Assembly (NCBI GenBank): GCA_002327925.1
Contig: DCVA01000042.1
Coordinates: forward strand, 157,928 to 221,927
Reading direction: 5' to 3'
From: Anaerolineales bacterium UBA2200
Lineage (GTDB): Bacteria; Chloroflexota; Anaerolineae; UBA2200
Length of the DNA stretch: 64,000 nt
The translations under genes were made by a program, and so were the position numbers. Numbering within the stretch: position 1 is the first letter of the stretch; the number at the start of each line of letters is the position of its first letter. Of this stretch, positions 10,334 to 19,858 are shown piece after piece. Under the pieces are notes generated by a model. The model was given only the letters and a program-made list of their open reading frames with translations. It was not told the origin of the DNA and did not search any database.

Positions 10334-10825
10334 ATGGATGACCAAACGGCGACAACACCTGAGGGGCAGTCACAGGACCTCGCTGCACTGCTGGAGGCGG
10401 CGCGGAAGGAGGTGCAGGACACCCAGGATAAGTATCTGCGTGCCCTGGCCGAGTCAGAGAACATGCGCAAACGCATGGAGAGGCTGTGCGACGAGCGAGT
10501 GTGGCAGGAAAAGAAGCGCGTCCTCTCGCATCTCCTGGAGGTGGCTGATCAGGTGGAGCAGGCACTCAAGTACGCGAGTGCGGAGGATGCCATAGGCGCG
10601 GGAGTTCGCATCACTCTTCAGCACTTGCACAAAGTGCTTGCCCAGGAGGGCGTGCAGGTGGTACCATCCGTGGGCCAGGCCTTTGACCCGAACATGCATG
10701 AGGCGGTCGAGATGATCGAGGGCGATGGTGAGCCAAATCAGGTCGCTGCCGAGTTTCGCAAGGGATACACCCTCAATGGCAGGCTCTTGCGCGCAGCTCG
10801 GGTGCAAGTGCACAAGGCCTCCTAG
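10334..10825 (+). CDS. grpE: Nucleotide exchange factor GrpE
   Basis: GrpE promotes ADP release from DnaK during chaperone cycling in the cytoplasm. The 163-residue protein has the N-terminal helical stalk (KYLRALAESENMRKRMERL) and the C-terminal beta domain ending with FRKGYTLNGRLLRAARVQV, close to the GrpE signature. It is the first gene of the stress operon, behind a strong promoter and HspR-like site. No dnaK lies beside it, so its partner must be encoded elsewhere. Confidence 0.95.
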   Translation: MDDQTATTPEGQSQDLAALLEAARKEVQDTQDKYLRALAESENMRKRMERLCDERVWQEKKRVLSHLLEVADQVEQALKYASAEDAIGAGVRITLQHLHKVLAQEGVQVVPSVGQAFDPNMHEAVEMIEGDGEPNQVAAEFRKGYTLNGRLLRAARVQVHKAS

Positions 10826-10867
10826 GACACGACTTGACCACGCGCCGAGAGGCGAGGGAAGCGCTCG

Positions 10868-11830
10868 ATGGAATATAAGGACTATTACAAGGTACTGGGC
10901 GTGGAGAAGAAGGCCAGCCAGGCGGAGATCAAGAAAGCTTACCGCAAGCTGGCCCGTCAATACCATCCAGATGTGAATCCCGGCGTCAAGTCGGCCGAGG
11001 CACGCTTCAAGGAGATCAACGAGGCCAACGAGGTTCTCAGCGACCCTGAGAAACGACGCAAGTACGACGAGCTGGGCAGCAGCTGGCAGCAGTACCAGCG
11101 CACGGGGGGAGACCCGCGTGGTTTCGACTGGAGCCAGTGGTCTTCTGGACAACCCGGTCATGGTGGAGCCAGGGTTGAATACGGTAATCTTGAGGACATG
11201 CTCGGCGGAGATTTCTCCGACTTTTTCCGAACCATCTTCGGGGGTATGGCCGGGCCGGACGCGGGCTACTCGCGACAGGCAAGAGGCCGCCGTGGCCAGG
11301 ACATGGAGCATCACCTGCAGATTACTCTGGAGGAAGCGTTCGGGGGTACCAAGAGACTGCTGCAGGTAGAGGCTCGCCGGCTTGAGGTGACCATACCGCC
11401 GGGGGTTGATACAGGGTCGCGAGTGCGAATCGCCGGAGAAGGTGGACCTGGCAGCGCCGGACGAGGCAAAGGAGATCTGTATCTGCTGATCGACGTGCTG
11501 CCTCACAGCATCTTCCAGCGTCGGGGGGACGATCTGTACACGGAGGCACCCATAGATCTGTACACTGCTATCCTGGGCGGCGAAGTGGCCGTGCCTACTC
11601 TGAAGAGCTCTGTCATGCTCAAGATTCCCGCAGAGACACAGGGTGGGCGGCGCTTTCGCCTGAAGGGTCTGGGAATGCCGAACCTTCACAACTCCAAGTT
11701 GAGAGGTGACCTGTATGTGGATGCCCGGATCGTCCTGCCGCAACGGCTGAGCTCTGACGAGAAGGACCTGTTCACGCAGCTGGCGACGCTGCGCAGTCCT
11801 GCTGAAGTTTACAAGGGAGCAAGACAATGA
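10868..11830 (+). CDS. DnaJ/CbpA-type J-domain co-chaperone
   Basis: It stimulates the ATPase of DnaK and delivers substrates. The J domain occupies residues 1-70 with HPD at 33-35. A glycine/aromatic-rich linker (about 75-135) leads to two C-terminal beta substrate-binding domains (GTKRLLQVEARRLEVTIPPGVD). The CxxCxGxG zinc-finger repeats of classical DnaJ are absent, so at 320 residues it is a class-II, CbpA-like protein. It follows grpE by 42 bases, and its stop overlaps the htrA start by 4 bases (ATGA), indicating translational coupling. Confidence 0.93.
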   Translation: MEYKDYYKVLGVEKKASQAEIKKAYRKLARQYHPDVNPGVKSAEARFKEINEANEVLSDPEKRRKYDELGSSWQQYQRTGGDPRGFDWSQWSSGQPGHGGARVEYGNLEDMLGGDFSDFFRTIFGGMAGPDAGYSRQARGRRGQDMEHHLQITLEEAFGGTKRLLQVEARRLEVTIPPGVDTGSRVRIAGEGGPGSAGRGKGDLYLLIDVLPHSIFQRRGDDLYTEAPIDLYTAILGGEVAVPTLKSSVMLKIPAETQGGRRFRLKGLGMPNLHNSKLRGDLYVDARIVLPQRLSSDEKDLFTQLATLRSPAEVYKGARQ

Positions 11831-13050
11831 AAGCAAGAACCATGCGACTGGGTGCATTACTGATCGTCTCTGTACTGGTCCTGACGCTGACAGGATGCCT
11901 GTGCTGTCTTCCGACGGGGAGTCGGACGTCTCCCTTTGCCGCAGTGCCAACCGCCGAGCTGCTGTCAGTGGACACGGCGCTGCAGCCTACGCCCACGGCC
12001 CTCGCCCCGGAGGTGATCACGTCCGCGGATGCTGAGGAGCTGTTGCTGATCAACGTCTACAAGCGTGTGAACCCGTCGGTGGTTCACATTCGGGTCATTG
12101 CGACTATGGCAACGGATGGCTTCGGGCTGCCGGAGGATGAGGATTACTACGGGCAGGGAACGGGCTCCGGATTCGTGTATGACACAGACGGCCACATTGT
12201 GACCAACAATCACGTGGTTGCCGACGGCAAAGAAGTGCAGGTAACCTTTCCGGATGGAACCAGCGTGATGGCGGAAGTTGTGGGCGTGGATCCGGACAGC
12301 GATCTGGCCGTGATCAAGGTGGATCTGCCCGCCCGCCAGCTCACTCCCGTCGAGCTCGGCGATTCGGACGCCCTGCAAATCGGGCAACGAGCAATCGCCA
12401 TCGGCAACCCTTATGGGCTGCGGAGCACACTGACAACGGGAATCATCAGCGCTCTTGGGCGAAGTCTACCCCTGGGTCGCCTGTCTCAGAGCATCGGGTC
12501 CCGCTTCACGATTCCCGAGTTGATCCAGACCGATGCGGCCATCAACCCAGGCAACTCGGGAGGGCCCCTCCTCGATTCGCGGGGTCAGGTGATCGGAGTC
12601 AACACCGCCTATGACCCGGATGCCTTCGGAGTGGGCTTCGCCGTGCCGGTCAATATGGTGAAGCTTGTGGTGCCCAAGCTGATCAAGGACGGAAGGTATG
12701 CCTATCCCTGGCTGGGCATATCGGGAACGGACCTGTCCCTGGACTATGTAGAGGCAATGAGCCTGCCGGTCAAGCGGGGTGCCATCGTGCTGTCCGTTGT
12801 GCCAGGCAGCCCGGCCGACAAGGCCGGCCTCCGCGGCAGCAACGAGACGGTCCAGATGACCGGGCGTGAGCTTGAGATAGGCGGGGATGTGATCGTGGCC
12901 ATCAATGGGGTGCCTGTACGTCAGTTCGAGGATATTCTGGTCTACGTTATTCGCCAAACAGAGGTGGGACAGCGGGTCACACTGACGATCATTCGAGACG
13001 GGCGCGAGCAGAAGATCGAGGTGCGGCTGGCGGAGCGTCCCAGGGACTAG
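11827..13050 (+). CDS. HtrA/DegP-like serine protease, lipoprotein-like
   Basis: An envelope protease/chaperone of the trypsin-PDZ type. A lipoprotein-like signal (LTLTGC, Cys at residue 24) is followed by a P/T-rich linker (LQPTPTALAP). The triad is His129 (TNNHVV), Asp159 (DSDLAVI) and Ser244 (GNSGGP), all intact. A single PDZ domain (about 310-400) starts after YPWLGISG. Length 407 residues. It is coupled to the J-domain gene and precedes hspR, so it belongs to the stress operon. Confidence 0.94.
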   Translation: MKARTMRLGALLIVSVLVLTLTGCLCCLPTGSRTSPFAAVPTAELLSVDTALQPTPTALAPEVITSADAEELLLINVYKRVNPSVVHIRVIATMATDGFGLPEDEDYYGQGTGSGFVYDTDGHIVTNNHVVADGKEVQVTFPDGTSVMAEVVGVDPDSDLAVIKVDLPARQLTPVELGDSDALQIGQRAIAIGNPYGLRSTLTTGIISALGRSLPLGRLSQSIGSRFTIPELIQTDAAINPGNSGGPLLDSRGQVIGVNTAYDPDAFGVGFAVPVNMVKLVVPKLIKDGRYAYPWLGISGTDLSLDYVEAMSLPVKRGAIVLSVVPGSPADKAGLRGSNETVQMTGRELEIGGDVIVAINGVPVRQFEDILVYVIRQTEVGQRVTLTIIRDGREQKIEVRLAERPRD

Positions 13051-13097
13051 AGACGCGTCCATTCGGGCAGGGGACGCACACGGTCCGAGGATGGGTG

Positions 13098-13460
13098 ATG
13101 AATCATCTGGCTCCTGACGAACCATGCTATCCAATTAGCGTTGTAGCGCGTATGGTTGATCTGCATCCGCAGACTCTGCGTCTGTACGAGCGGATGGGGT
13201 TGATCATACCGGCGCGATCTCCAGGCAACGTGCGGCTGTATTCGGAGCTGGACATTGACCGCTTGCGGAGAATCTGTCGACTTACCGATGAGCTTGGCGT
13301 GAACCTTGCTGCGGTCGAGGTGATCATGCGACTGACTGACACGATAGAACAACTGCAGGATGAGATGGAAACGATGCGGTCATCACACGAGGCAGTCGTG
13401 GAGCGATTGAGTCGAATGACTGGCGAGACCGGACCGATCACAGATGAGGAGGAGCGGTAA
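13098..13460 (+). CDS. hspR: HspR-like MerR-family heat-shock repressor
   Basis: A small MerR-type regulator. The N-terminal winged helix (YPISVVARMVDLHPQTLRLYERMGLI, then NVRLYSELDIDRLRRI) is followed by a C-terminal coiled coil. This order and the location among grpE, dnaJ, htrA and clp genes match HspR, which represses chaperone genes through HAIR elements together with DnaK. The ATG is preferred to the GTG three bases upstream on ribosome-site spacing. Its stop overlaps the next ATG (TAATG). It probably represses its own operon through the site at 10264-10284. Confidence 0.85.
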   Translation: MNHLAPDEPCYPISVVARMVDLHPQTLRLYERMGLIIPARSPGNVRLYSELDIDRLRRICRLTDELGVNLAAVEVIMRLTDTIEQLQDEMETMRSSHEAVVERLSRMTGETGPITDEEER

Positions 13461-14548
13461 TGCTTAGCGAGAAGGAATTGCAGGAACTGGCTGGCTTTCG
13501 CAGTGAGTCCGGCACCGTGCTGAGCGTTTACGTCAATACCGACCTGACTGGGCAGCCCAAGGAGAAGGCCAAGCTGGTGCTGCGGGAGGCGCTGGATAGT
13601 GTCCGTGCCGAGGCCCATGCTGAGGATGTGGCCAGGGTCGAGAGCTACGTCGACCGGGAATACGATTGGCGATCTCGAGCGGTTGCTGTGATCTCGGCTC
13701 TCCAGGACGACCTGTGGCGCGTCTATCCCCTGCCAGTTGCCGTGCAGACCGAGGCCCATGTTGGTCCGGCACCCTACCTCAAACCCATGACGCGGATGCT
13801 GGATGAGTATGCTCGGTACGTGATTGTGCTTGTCGACCGCGAGGGGGCGCGTCTCTTTCTCATGCACCTCGGCGGCATCGAGGAGAAGGCGGGCTGGGCG
13901 GGCCAGGAGGTTAAGCGTCACAAGCAAGGCGGACGCGCCGCTGAGCGCTATCAGCGACGGGAGGATCAGCGCGCTCGGCAGAACATGCGACAATCGGCAG
14001 ACATGGTGGTTCGCTTCCTCCAGGAAGCGCGAGCCAGCGGGCTGATTCTGGGCGGATCGGATGAGACTCTGCCACGCTTCCGGGAGCTGCTGCCCAAGGC
14101 GATGCAGAAACAGATTGTAGGCACGTTGGCCATTGACATGCAGGCCCCTGCAGCCGAAGTCATGGAACGGGCGACGGAGCTGATCAACGCCGGGGAGCAA
14201 GAACGCGAGGCCAGGCTCGTCGAAGACATGGTGACGGCCGCGGCCAAGGGGTCCGGGGCGGTCACGGGCCTGCCCGACACCTTCTATGTGGCCCACGAGG
14301 GCCGCGTACATACTCTGGTTGTCGAGCGGGGGTTCGAGGCAGCGGGCTATCTCTGTGCCGGGTGCGGCTACATCAGTGCCGAGTCCATTGGCAAATGCCC
14401 ATTCTGCGGAGGGCTTCCGGAAGTCACGAGTGACGCGGTGGACCGCGTGATGCAGAAGGTCATGGACTCGGGGGGCAAGGTGGAGATCGTGGCTCCGAGT
14501 GATGCGTTGACCAAGGCAGGACGCATAGGCGCTATCCTGCGCTACTAA
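13460..14548 (+). CDS. VLRF1/baeRF-type eRF1-like protein with zinc ribbon
   Basis: A 362-residue protein resembling the bacterial eRF1-like (baeRF/VLRF1) superfamily. An N-terminal domain (TVLSVYVNTDLTG) is followed by the central eRF1 domain-2-like part with RQNMRQSADMVVRFLQEA and LILGGSDETLPRFRELLP. A C-terminal zinc ribbon follows (CAGCGYIS and CPFCGG). Such proteins are thought to act on stalled ribosomes or peptidyl-tRNA, but this branch is uncharacterised. There is no GGQ; the AAERYQRREDQ segment sits where a catalytic loop would be expected. It is translationally coupled to hspR in the stress operon. Confidence 0.75.
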   Translation: MLSEKELQELAGFRSESGTVLSVYVNTDLTGQPKEKAKLVLREALDSVRAEAHAEDVARVESYVDREYDWRSRAVAVISALQDDLWRVYPLPVAVQTEAHVGPAPYLKPMTRMLDEYARYVIVLVDREGARLFLMHLGGIEEKAGWAGQEVKRHKQGGRAAERYQRREDQRARQNMRQSADMVVRFLQEARASGLILGGSDETLPRFRELLPKAMQKQIVGTLAIDMQAPAAEVMERATELINAGEQEREARLVEDMVTAAAKGSGAVTGLPDTFYVAHEGRVHTLVVERGFEAAGYLCAGCGYISAESIGKCPFCGGLPEVTSDAVDRVMQKVMDSGGKVEIVAPSDALTKAGRIGAILRY

Positions 14549-14602
14549 CTTGAAGGAGCGGCGGGGGCGTTCGGTTCCTTTCCGTCGTCAGGAAGCAAAG
14601 AT

Positions 14603-17212
14603 ATGGATATGAAACGATACACTGAAAAGGCCCAAGAGGCCCTGGTGGAAGCCCAGAGGCTGGCCAGCGACATGAATCATGGCCAGATAGACCCTGAGCA
14701 CCTGCTGCTGGCACTGGTAACCCAGAGCGAGGGCGTCGTCCCGCAGGTCATTGCCAAGCTCGGTGCGGCACCACAGGTGGTCCAGCGTCAGCTTGAGGAC
14801 GAATTGCAGCGCAAGCCCAAGGTCTACGGCACAGCCACGCAGGTGGGAATTGGGGCGAGTCTGCAGAACGTGCTGAAGCGTGCCGAAGCACAGGCAGAGT
14901 CGATGCACGACGATTTTGTGTCGACGGAGCATCTTCTGATGGGCCTCGTTCTGGTACCTACCGGGCGCGCCTCGGAGTTGCTGCAGCAGCAAGGCGTTTC
15001 GCTGACGCGAATCTACGAAGCCCTGACAGGGATTCGTGGCTCGCAGAGGGTGACGGACCAGAATCCGGAAGGCAAGTATCAGGCTCTCGAGAAATACGGA
15101 CGAGACCTGACGCAGTTGGCCAGTCGGGGCAAGCTTGATCCGGTGATCGGGCGCGACGAAGAGATCCGGCGAGTGATCCAGGTCCTTTCGCGGCGAACCA
15201 AGAACAACCCGGTGCTGGTCGGAGAAGCAGGAGTGGGCAAGACGGCCATAGCCGAGGGGTTGGCGTTGCGCATCTTCCGCGGCGATGTTCCAGAGGGCCT
15301 GAAGAACAAGCGCATCGTCACGCTCGACCTGGGCGCTCTGGTGGCCGGTGCCAAGTACCGCGGCGAGTTCGAGGAGCGGCTCAAGGCCGTGCTTAAGGAA
15401 GTGACCGAATCGCAAGGCGACGTGATCCTTTTCATCGACGAACTTCACACTGTGGTGGGGGCAGGCGCAGCCGAGGGTGCCATGGACGCCAGCAACATGC
15501 TCAAGCCCATGTTGGCCAGGGGAGAGCTGCATTGCATCGGCGCCACCACCCTGGATGAGTACCGCCAGCACATAGAGAAGGACCCAGCCCTCGAGCGTCG
15601 CTTTCAGCCCGTGTACGTTGACGAGCCGACGGTCGAAGAGACAATTAGCATCCTTCGTGGACTCAAGGAGCGTTACGAGGTTCACCACGGAGTGCGCATT
15701 CAGGATGCGGCGCTCGTTGCAGCCGCCGTCCTGTCACATCGCTACATTGCGGATCGGTTCTTGCCTGACAAGGCTATCGACCTGATCGATGAGGCCGCCT
15801 CACACCTGCGCATGGAAATCGACAGTATGCCAGCCGAGCTGGACGAGGTGGAGCGGCGGATCATGCAGCTGCAAATCGAACAGCAGGCACTGCGCAAAGA
15901 GACTGACGCTGCCTCTGGGGAGCGCCTGCAGAAGATCGATGAGGAACTGGCCGGTCTGAAAGAAAAGAGCACAGCGATGAAGGGCCAGTGGCAGCAGGAG
16001 AAGGATGCCATTCAGGCCATCAGGCAGACCAAGACCCGCATCGATGAAACGAAGAAGGCCCTTGAGGACGCCCAGCGACGAGCTGATCTGGAGACAGCCA
16101 GCAAGCTGCAGTATGGAGACCTCCGATCCCTGGAGAACGAGCTACAGGCAGGAGAACGCAACCTGCACGAGCTTCAGCAGAACAAAGCGATGCTGAAGGA
16201 GGAAGTGGACGCGGAGGATGTTGCAGAGATTGTGTCCGCGTGGACGGGCATTCCTGTTTCCAAGCTGGTTGAAGGCGAAAAGTCCAAGCTCCTGCGCATG
16301 GAAGACAACCTCCACCGGCGCGTTGTTGGGCAGGATGAAGCGATCTCTGCCGTGGCCAACGCGGTACGGCGCGCCAGGGCCGGACTGCAGGATCCCAAAC
16401 GGCCGATTGGCAGCTTTCTGTTTCTGGGCCCAACCGGTGTCGGCAAGACCGAGCTGGCCAGGGCACTGGCCGAGTTTCTGTTCGATTCGGAAGAGGCAAT
16501 GATTCGCCTGGACATGAGCGAGTATCAGGAGCGACACACAGTGGCGCGGCTGATTGGCGCGCCACCCGGCTATGTGGGATACGAGGAAGGCGGGCAGCTT
16601 ACTGAGGCGGTACGACGCCGGCCCTACTCCGTGGTTCTTTTCGATGAGGTAGAGAAGGCGCACCCGGAGGTCTTTAACGCCCTCTTGCAGGTGCTTGATG
16701 ACGGGCGACTAACGGACGGGCATGGTCGGACCGTCAGCTTCACCAACACAGTGGTAATCATGACCTCTAACGTCGGAAGCCAGTGGATCAAGGAGCTTGG
16801 CGGGCGGGATGAGAAGGAGATGCGGCGCCGGGTTCTGGAAGCTCTGAGCCAGCAGTTCCGCCCCGAGTTCTTGAATCGCATCGATGAGACCATCATCTTC
16901 CATGCACTGGGCATGGAAGAACTGACACAAATCGTGGATATCCAGTTGCGTCACCTGCAGGCCCTTCTGGTTGACCGCAAGGTGACGGTGGAATTGACAG
17001 AAGCAGCCAGGCAACACCTCGCGGAGGAGGGTTTCGATCCCGTTTACGGGGCGAGGCCTCTCAAGCGAGTGATACAGAGGGAGATACAGGATCCACTGGC
17101 CCTGAAGCTGCTGCAAGGCGACTTCCGAGACGGCGATGCGATACGCGTGGACTCTCGTGACGGCTCGTTTGTCTTCGAGGCAAGCCAGGTTGAGACAGAG
17201 CGGCAAGAGTAG
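14603..17212 (+). CDS. clpB: Chaperone ClpB (disaggregase)
   Basis: Hexameric AAA+ disaggregase working with DnaK/DnaJ/GrpE. The double Clp_N repeat is at residues 1-145. Walker A motifs are GEAGVGKT at 207-214 and GPTGVGKT at 609-616. Between them lies the long coiled-coil M domain (about 410-530) that distinguishes ClpB from ClpC and ClpA. Length 869 residues, normal. The ATG has a modest AGGAAG site. It is directly followed by a clpC paralogue. No ClpP-docking IGF loop is seen after the second AAA module, consistent with ClpB. Confidence 0.95.
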   Translation: MDMKRYTEKAQEALVEAQRLASDMNHGQIDPEHLLLALVTQSEGVVPQVIAKLGAAPQVVQRQLEDELQRKPKVYGTATQVGIGASLQNVLKRAEAQAESMHDDFVSTEHLLMGLVLVPTGRASELLQQQGVSLTRIYEALTGIRGSQRVTDQNPEGKYQALEKYGRDLTQLASRGKLDPVIGRDEEIRRVIQVLSRRTKNNPVLVGEAGVGKTAIAEGLALRIFRGDVPEGLKNKRIVTLDLGALVAGAKYRGEFEERLKAVLKEVTESQGDVILFIDELHTVVGAGAAEGAMDASNMLKPMLARGELHCIGATTLDEYRQHIEKDPALERRFQPVYVDEPTVEETISILRGLKERYEVHHGVRIQDAALVAAAVLSHRYIADRFLPDKAIDLIDEAASHLRMEIDSMPAELDEVERRIMQLQIEQQALRKETDAASGERLQKIDEELAGLKEKSTAMKGQWQQEKDAIQAIRQTKTRIDETKKALEDAQRRADLETASKLQYGDLRSLENELQAGERNLHELQQNKAMLKEEVDAEDVAEIVSAWTGIPVSKLVEGEKSKLLRMEDNLHRRVVGQDEAISAVANAVRRARAGLQDPKRPIGSFLFLGPTGVGKTELARALAEFLFDSEEAMIRLDMSEYQERHTVARLIGAPPGYVGYEEGGQLTEAVRRRPYSVVLFDEVEKAHPEVFNALLQVLDDGRLTDGHGRTVSFTNTVVIMTSNVGSQWIKELGGRDEKEMRRRVLEALSQQFRPEFLNRIDETIIFHALGMEELTQIVDIQLRHLQALLVDRKVTVELTEAARQHLAEEGFDPVYGARPLKRVIQREIQDPLALKLLQGDFRDGDAIRVDSRDGSFVFEASQVETERQE

Positions 17213-17250
17213 GGGTACACGGATGATCGCTGGTTTGTGGACATGCCGCA

Positions 17251-17283
17251 GCGCACGCGTAGTTGTGCGCCCTTTAGAAAGGG
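17251..17283 (+). promoter_or_regulatory. Hairpins masking the clpC ribosome-binding site
   Basis: Two adjacent hairpins occur in the leader: GCGCAC-N8-GTGCGC (17251-17270), then CCCTTT-AG-AAAGGG (17270-17283). The AAAGGG arm is the ribosome-binding site, 7 bases before the ATG. The second stem is short (5-6 bp), as in temperature-responsive leaders. An RNA-thermometer role is inferred only. Confidence 0.45.
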
Positions 17284-17290
17284 TAGTTCT

Positions 17291-19843
17291 ATGATGATGA
17301 GTTTCGACCGATTCACCGAGCGCGCTCAGGACGCGGCCGCTCGCGCCTACGAGATCATGCAACGCTACAAGCACGGACAGCTGGACACTGAGCACATCCT
17401 GCTGGCCCTGCTCGAGCAGCCCAAGGGAGTGATTCCCGAGATCCTCGAGCGGCTTGGTGTCGATATGGAGCCGATCAAGACGCGCCTGGACAACATCCTG
17501 CGCTCCAGTCCGAGGATGATGCAGTCCTTCACCCCGGCGACAGGAGCGATGCAGGTATACATCACTCCTCGGGTCAAGAGGTTGCTGGACGCGGCCACAG
17601 AGGAGGGCAAGGCGCTGAAGGATGAGTACGTCTCCACCGAGCACATCTTTCTGGCCATGCTCTCTGAGCGCGATGGTCCGGCAGCGAGACTCTTGAGTGA
17701 CAACGGAATAACACACGACAAGGTGGCCAATCTGCTGCCGGACATTCGTGGTGGTCAGCGTGTAACCAGCCCCGAGGCGGAGAGTCGTTATCGCACTCTG
17801 GAAAAGTTCAGCCGCGACCTGACCCAGCTGGCCCGGGAGGGCAAGCTTGACCCGGTCGTCGGCAGGGATAGCGAGATCCTGCGTGTGGTGCAGGTACTGT
17901 GTCGTCGCACCAAGAACAACCCGGTGTTGATCGGCGAGGCAGGGGTTGGCAAGACCGCCATCGTTGAGGGATTGGCACAGAAGATCCGATCCGGCGACGT
18001 GCCGGAACTGCTGATGAACAAGCGTCTCGTGTCGCTCGACCTCGGCGCGATGGTCGCAGGCACCCGCTTTCGCGGCGAGTTCGAGGAGCGAGTCAAGGCC
18101 GCCCTGGACGAAATCAAAGGAGCCAAAGGGGAGATCATCCTCTTTATCGATGAGCTGCACAATGTGGTCGGCGCAGGAGCCGCCCAGGGCGCAATCGACG
18201 CCTCCAGCATGCTCAAGCCAGCTCTGGCTCGGGGCGAGCTGCATTGCATCGGAGCCACGACTCTGGACGAATATCACCAGCACGTGGAGAAGGACTCGGC
18301 TCTGGAGCGGCGATTCGCCCCCATCTTTGTGGACGAGCCAAGCGTCGAAGACACGGTAGCGATGCTCAAGGGACTCAGGCCGTGCTATGAGGATCATCAC
18401 AAGGTCACCATTAGCGATGAAGCCCTCGAATCGGCGGCCCGACTTTCGGATCGCTACGTCAAGGACCGTTTCTTGCCTGACAAGGCAATCGACCTGATCG
18501 ATGAGGCAGCGTCCAAACTGCGCATCGACATCTTTAGCCTGCCTGAGGATCTGAAGAAGATGAAGCAGGAGATCCATCGACTCCTGGCTGAGGAGGAATC
18601 GGCCTGGCAGAATCGGAACTATGAGCAGGCTGCCGTCCACAAGAGTGAGCGCCTCAAACTGGAGGAAGAGTTCACCTCCAGGAAGGAAGTCTGGAAGGCG
18701 GAACGAGGACTGGAAGAAGTGGTGCACGTGTCGGACGTGGCCGACGTGGTCGCTGGGTGGACCGGGATCCCGGTGAGCCGCATGCTGGAGACAGAGGCCA
18801 ACAAGCTGCTGCAAATGGAGGAGCGCCTGCACGAGCGCATCATCAGCCAGGACGCAGCCGTATCGGCGGTATCTGACGCCGTCCGGCGGGCTCGCTCCGG
18901 TTTGAAGGATCCGCGCCGGCCTGTGGGCAGTTTCATCTTCCTCGGTCCTACGGGAGTGGGCAAGACGGAACTGGCAAAGGCGCTGGCCGAGTTCCTCTTT
19001 GACGACGAGGATGCACTCTTGCGTGTCGATATGAGCGAGTACCAGGAACGACACACGGTCTCGCGCCTGGTGGGAGCTCCGCCCGGCTACGTGGGCTACG
19101 AAGAGGGCGGGCAATTGACTGAGGCAGTGCGCCGTCGCCCCTATCAGGTGATCCTGTTCGACGAAGTTGAGAAGGCGCACCCGGATGTTTGGAACGCGCT
19201 TCTGCAGATCCTTGAAGACGGCCGGCTTACCGATGGACAGGGAAACGCGGTCGACTTTAGGAACTGCGTCATCATCATGACTTCCAACCTGGGAACACAA
19301 TACACGGCCAAGGGCGGGGCGTTGGGCTTCCGCACACCGGGAGAGCCACCCGAGAAGGAACAGATGCGCGCGGAAATCGAGACGGCGCTGAAGGCAGCAT
19401 TCCGCCCCGAGTTTCTCAACCGCATTGACGAAGTGATCGTGTTCGAGCGTCTCAGCAGGGACGACGTCAAGAAGATCGTTGATCTTCAGATGGGAGACAT
19501 AGCCTGCCGCATGCGAGAGCAGGGGCTGGAGATTTCTCTGACTGAGAAAGCCCGCGATTGGCTGGCGGAGAAAGGGTATGATCCCGCCTTTGGGGCCCGA
19601 CCGTTGCGTCGCGCCCTGCAGCGGCTGGTGGAGAGCCCGCTCTCCAAGAAGCTGATCCGCAGAGAGGTCAATGCAGGTACACGGCTGGTGATCGACGTTG
19701 AGGCGGATGCGCTGGTCTTTAACGAGGTAACCTCGGACCACGCTAGCACAGGTCAGCCTGTCAGTACCACGATACTGGAGTCAGGTACTGGCTCCGACAG
19801 CTCGGAGTGTGCAAAAGGTCAGCCGGCAGAAGTCGCGGCCTAG
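17291..19843 (+). CDS. clpC: ATP-dependent Clp protease ATPase ClpC
   Basis: AAA+ unfoldase that feeds ClpP. Clp_N repeats are at residues 1-145. Walker A motifs are GEAGVGKT (about 215) and GPTGVGKT (about 552). Between the AAA modules is a UVR-type motif (WQNRNYEQAAVHKSERLKLEEEF) and only a short M region, as in ClpC rather than ClpB. The ATG at the AAAGGG ribosome site is chosen over an in-frame GTG 54 bases upstream, because the extra residues do not resemble a Clp N-terminus. This gives about 850 residues. It ends the stress operon before a strong terminator. Confidence 0.93.
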   Translation: MMMSFDRFTERAQDAAARAYEIMQRYKHGQLDTEHILLALLEQPKGVIPEILERLGVDMEPIKTRLDNILRSSPRMMQSFTPATGAMQVYITPRVKRLLDAATEEGKALKDEYVSTEHIFLAMLSERDGPAARLLSDNGITHDKVANLLPDIRGGQRVTSPEAESRYRTLEKFSRDLTQLAREGKLDPVVGRDSEILRVVQVLCRRTKNNPVLIGEAGVGKTAIVEGLAQKIRSGDVPELLMNKRLVSLDLGAMVAGTRFRGEFEERVKAALDEIKGAKGEIILFIDELHNVVGAGAAQGAIDASSMLKPALARGELHCIGATTLDEYHQHVEKDSALERRFAPIFVDEPSVEDTVAMLKGLRPCYEDHHKVTISDEALESAARLSDRYVKDRFLPDKAIDLIDEAASKLRIDIFSLPEDLKKMKQEIHRLLAEEESAWQNRNYEQAAVHKSERLKLEEEFTSRKEVWKAERGLEEVVHVSDVADVVAGWTGIPVSRMLETEANKLLQMEERLHERIISQDAAVSAVSDAVRRARSGLKDPRRPVGSFIFLGPTGVGKTELAKALAEFLFDDEDALLRVDMSEYQERHTVSRLVGAPPGYVGYEEGGQLTEAVRRRPYQVILFDEVEKAHPDVWNALLQILEDGRLTDGQGNAVDFRNCVIIMTSNLGTQYTAKGGALGFRTPGEPPEKEQMRAEIETALKAAFRPEFLNRIDEVIVFERLSRDDVKKIVDLQMGDIACRMREQGLEISLTEKARDWLAEKGYDPAFGARPLRRALQRLVESPLSKKLIRREVNAGTRLVIDVEADALVFNEVTSDHASTGQPVSTTILESGTGSDSSECAKGQPAEVAA

Positions 19844-19858
19844 ACGGGTACAATCAAA

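Noticed and set aside
10454..11950. A 498-codon minus-strand frame opposite grpE-dnaJ
   Set aside because: Shadow of two well-supported chaperone genes; no start site or domain.
16709..19741. A 1010-codon open frame on the minus strand across clpB and clpC
   Set aside because: It is antisense to two clear Clp ATPases. Its translation has no recognisable domain and it exists because of GC-rich codon bias.
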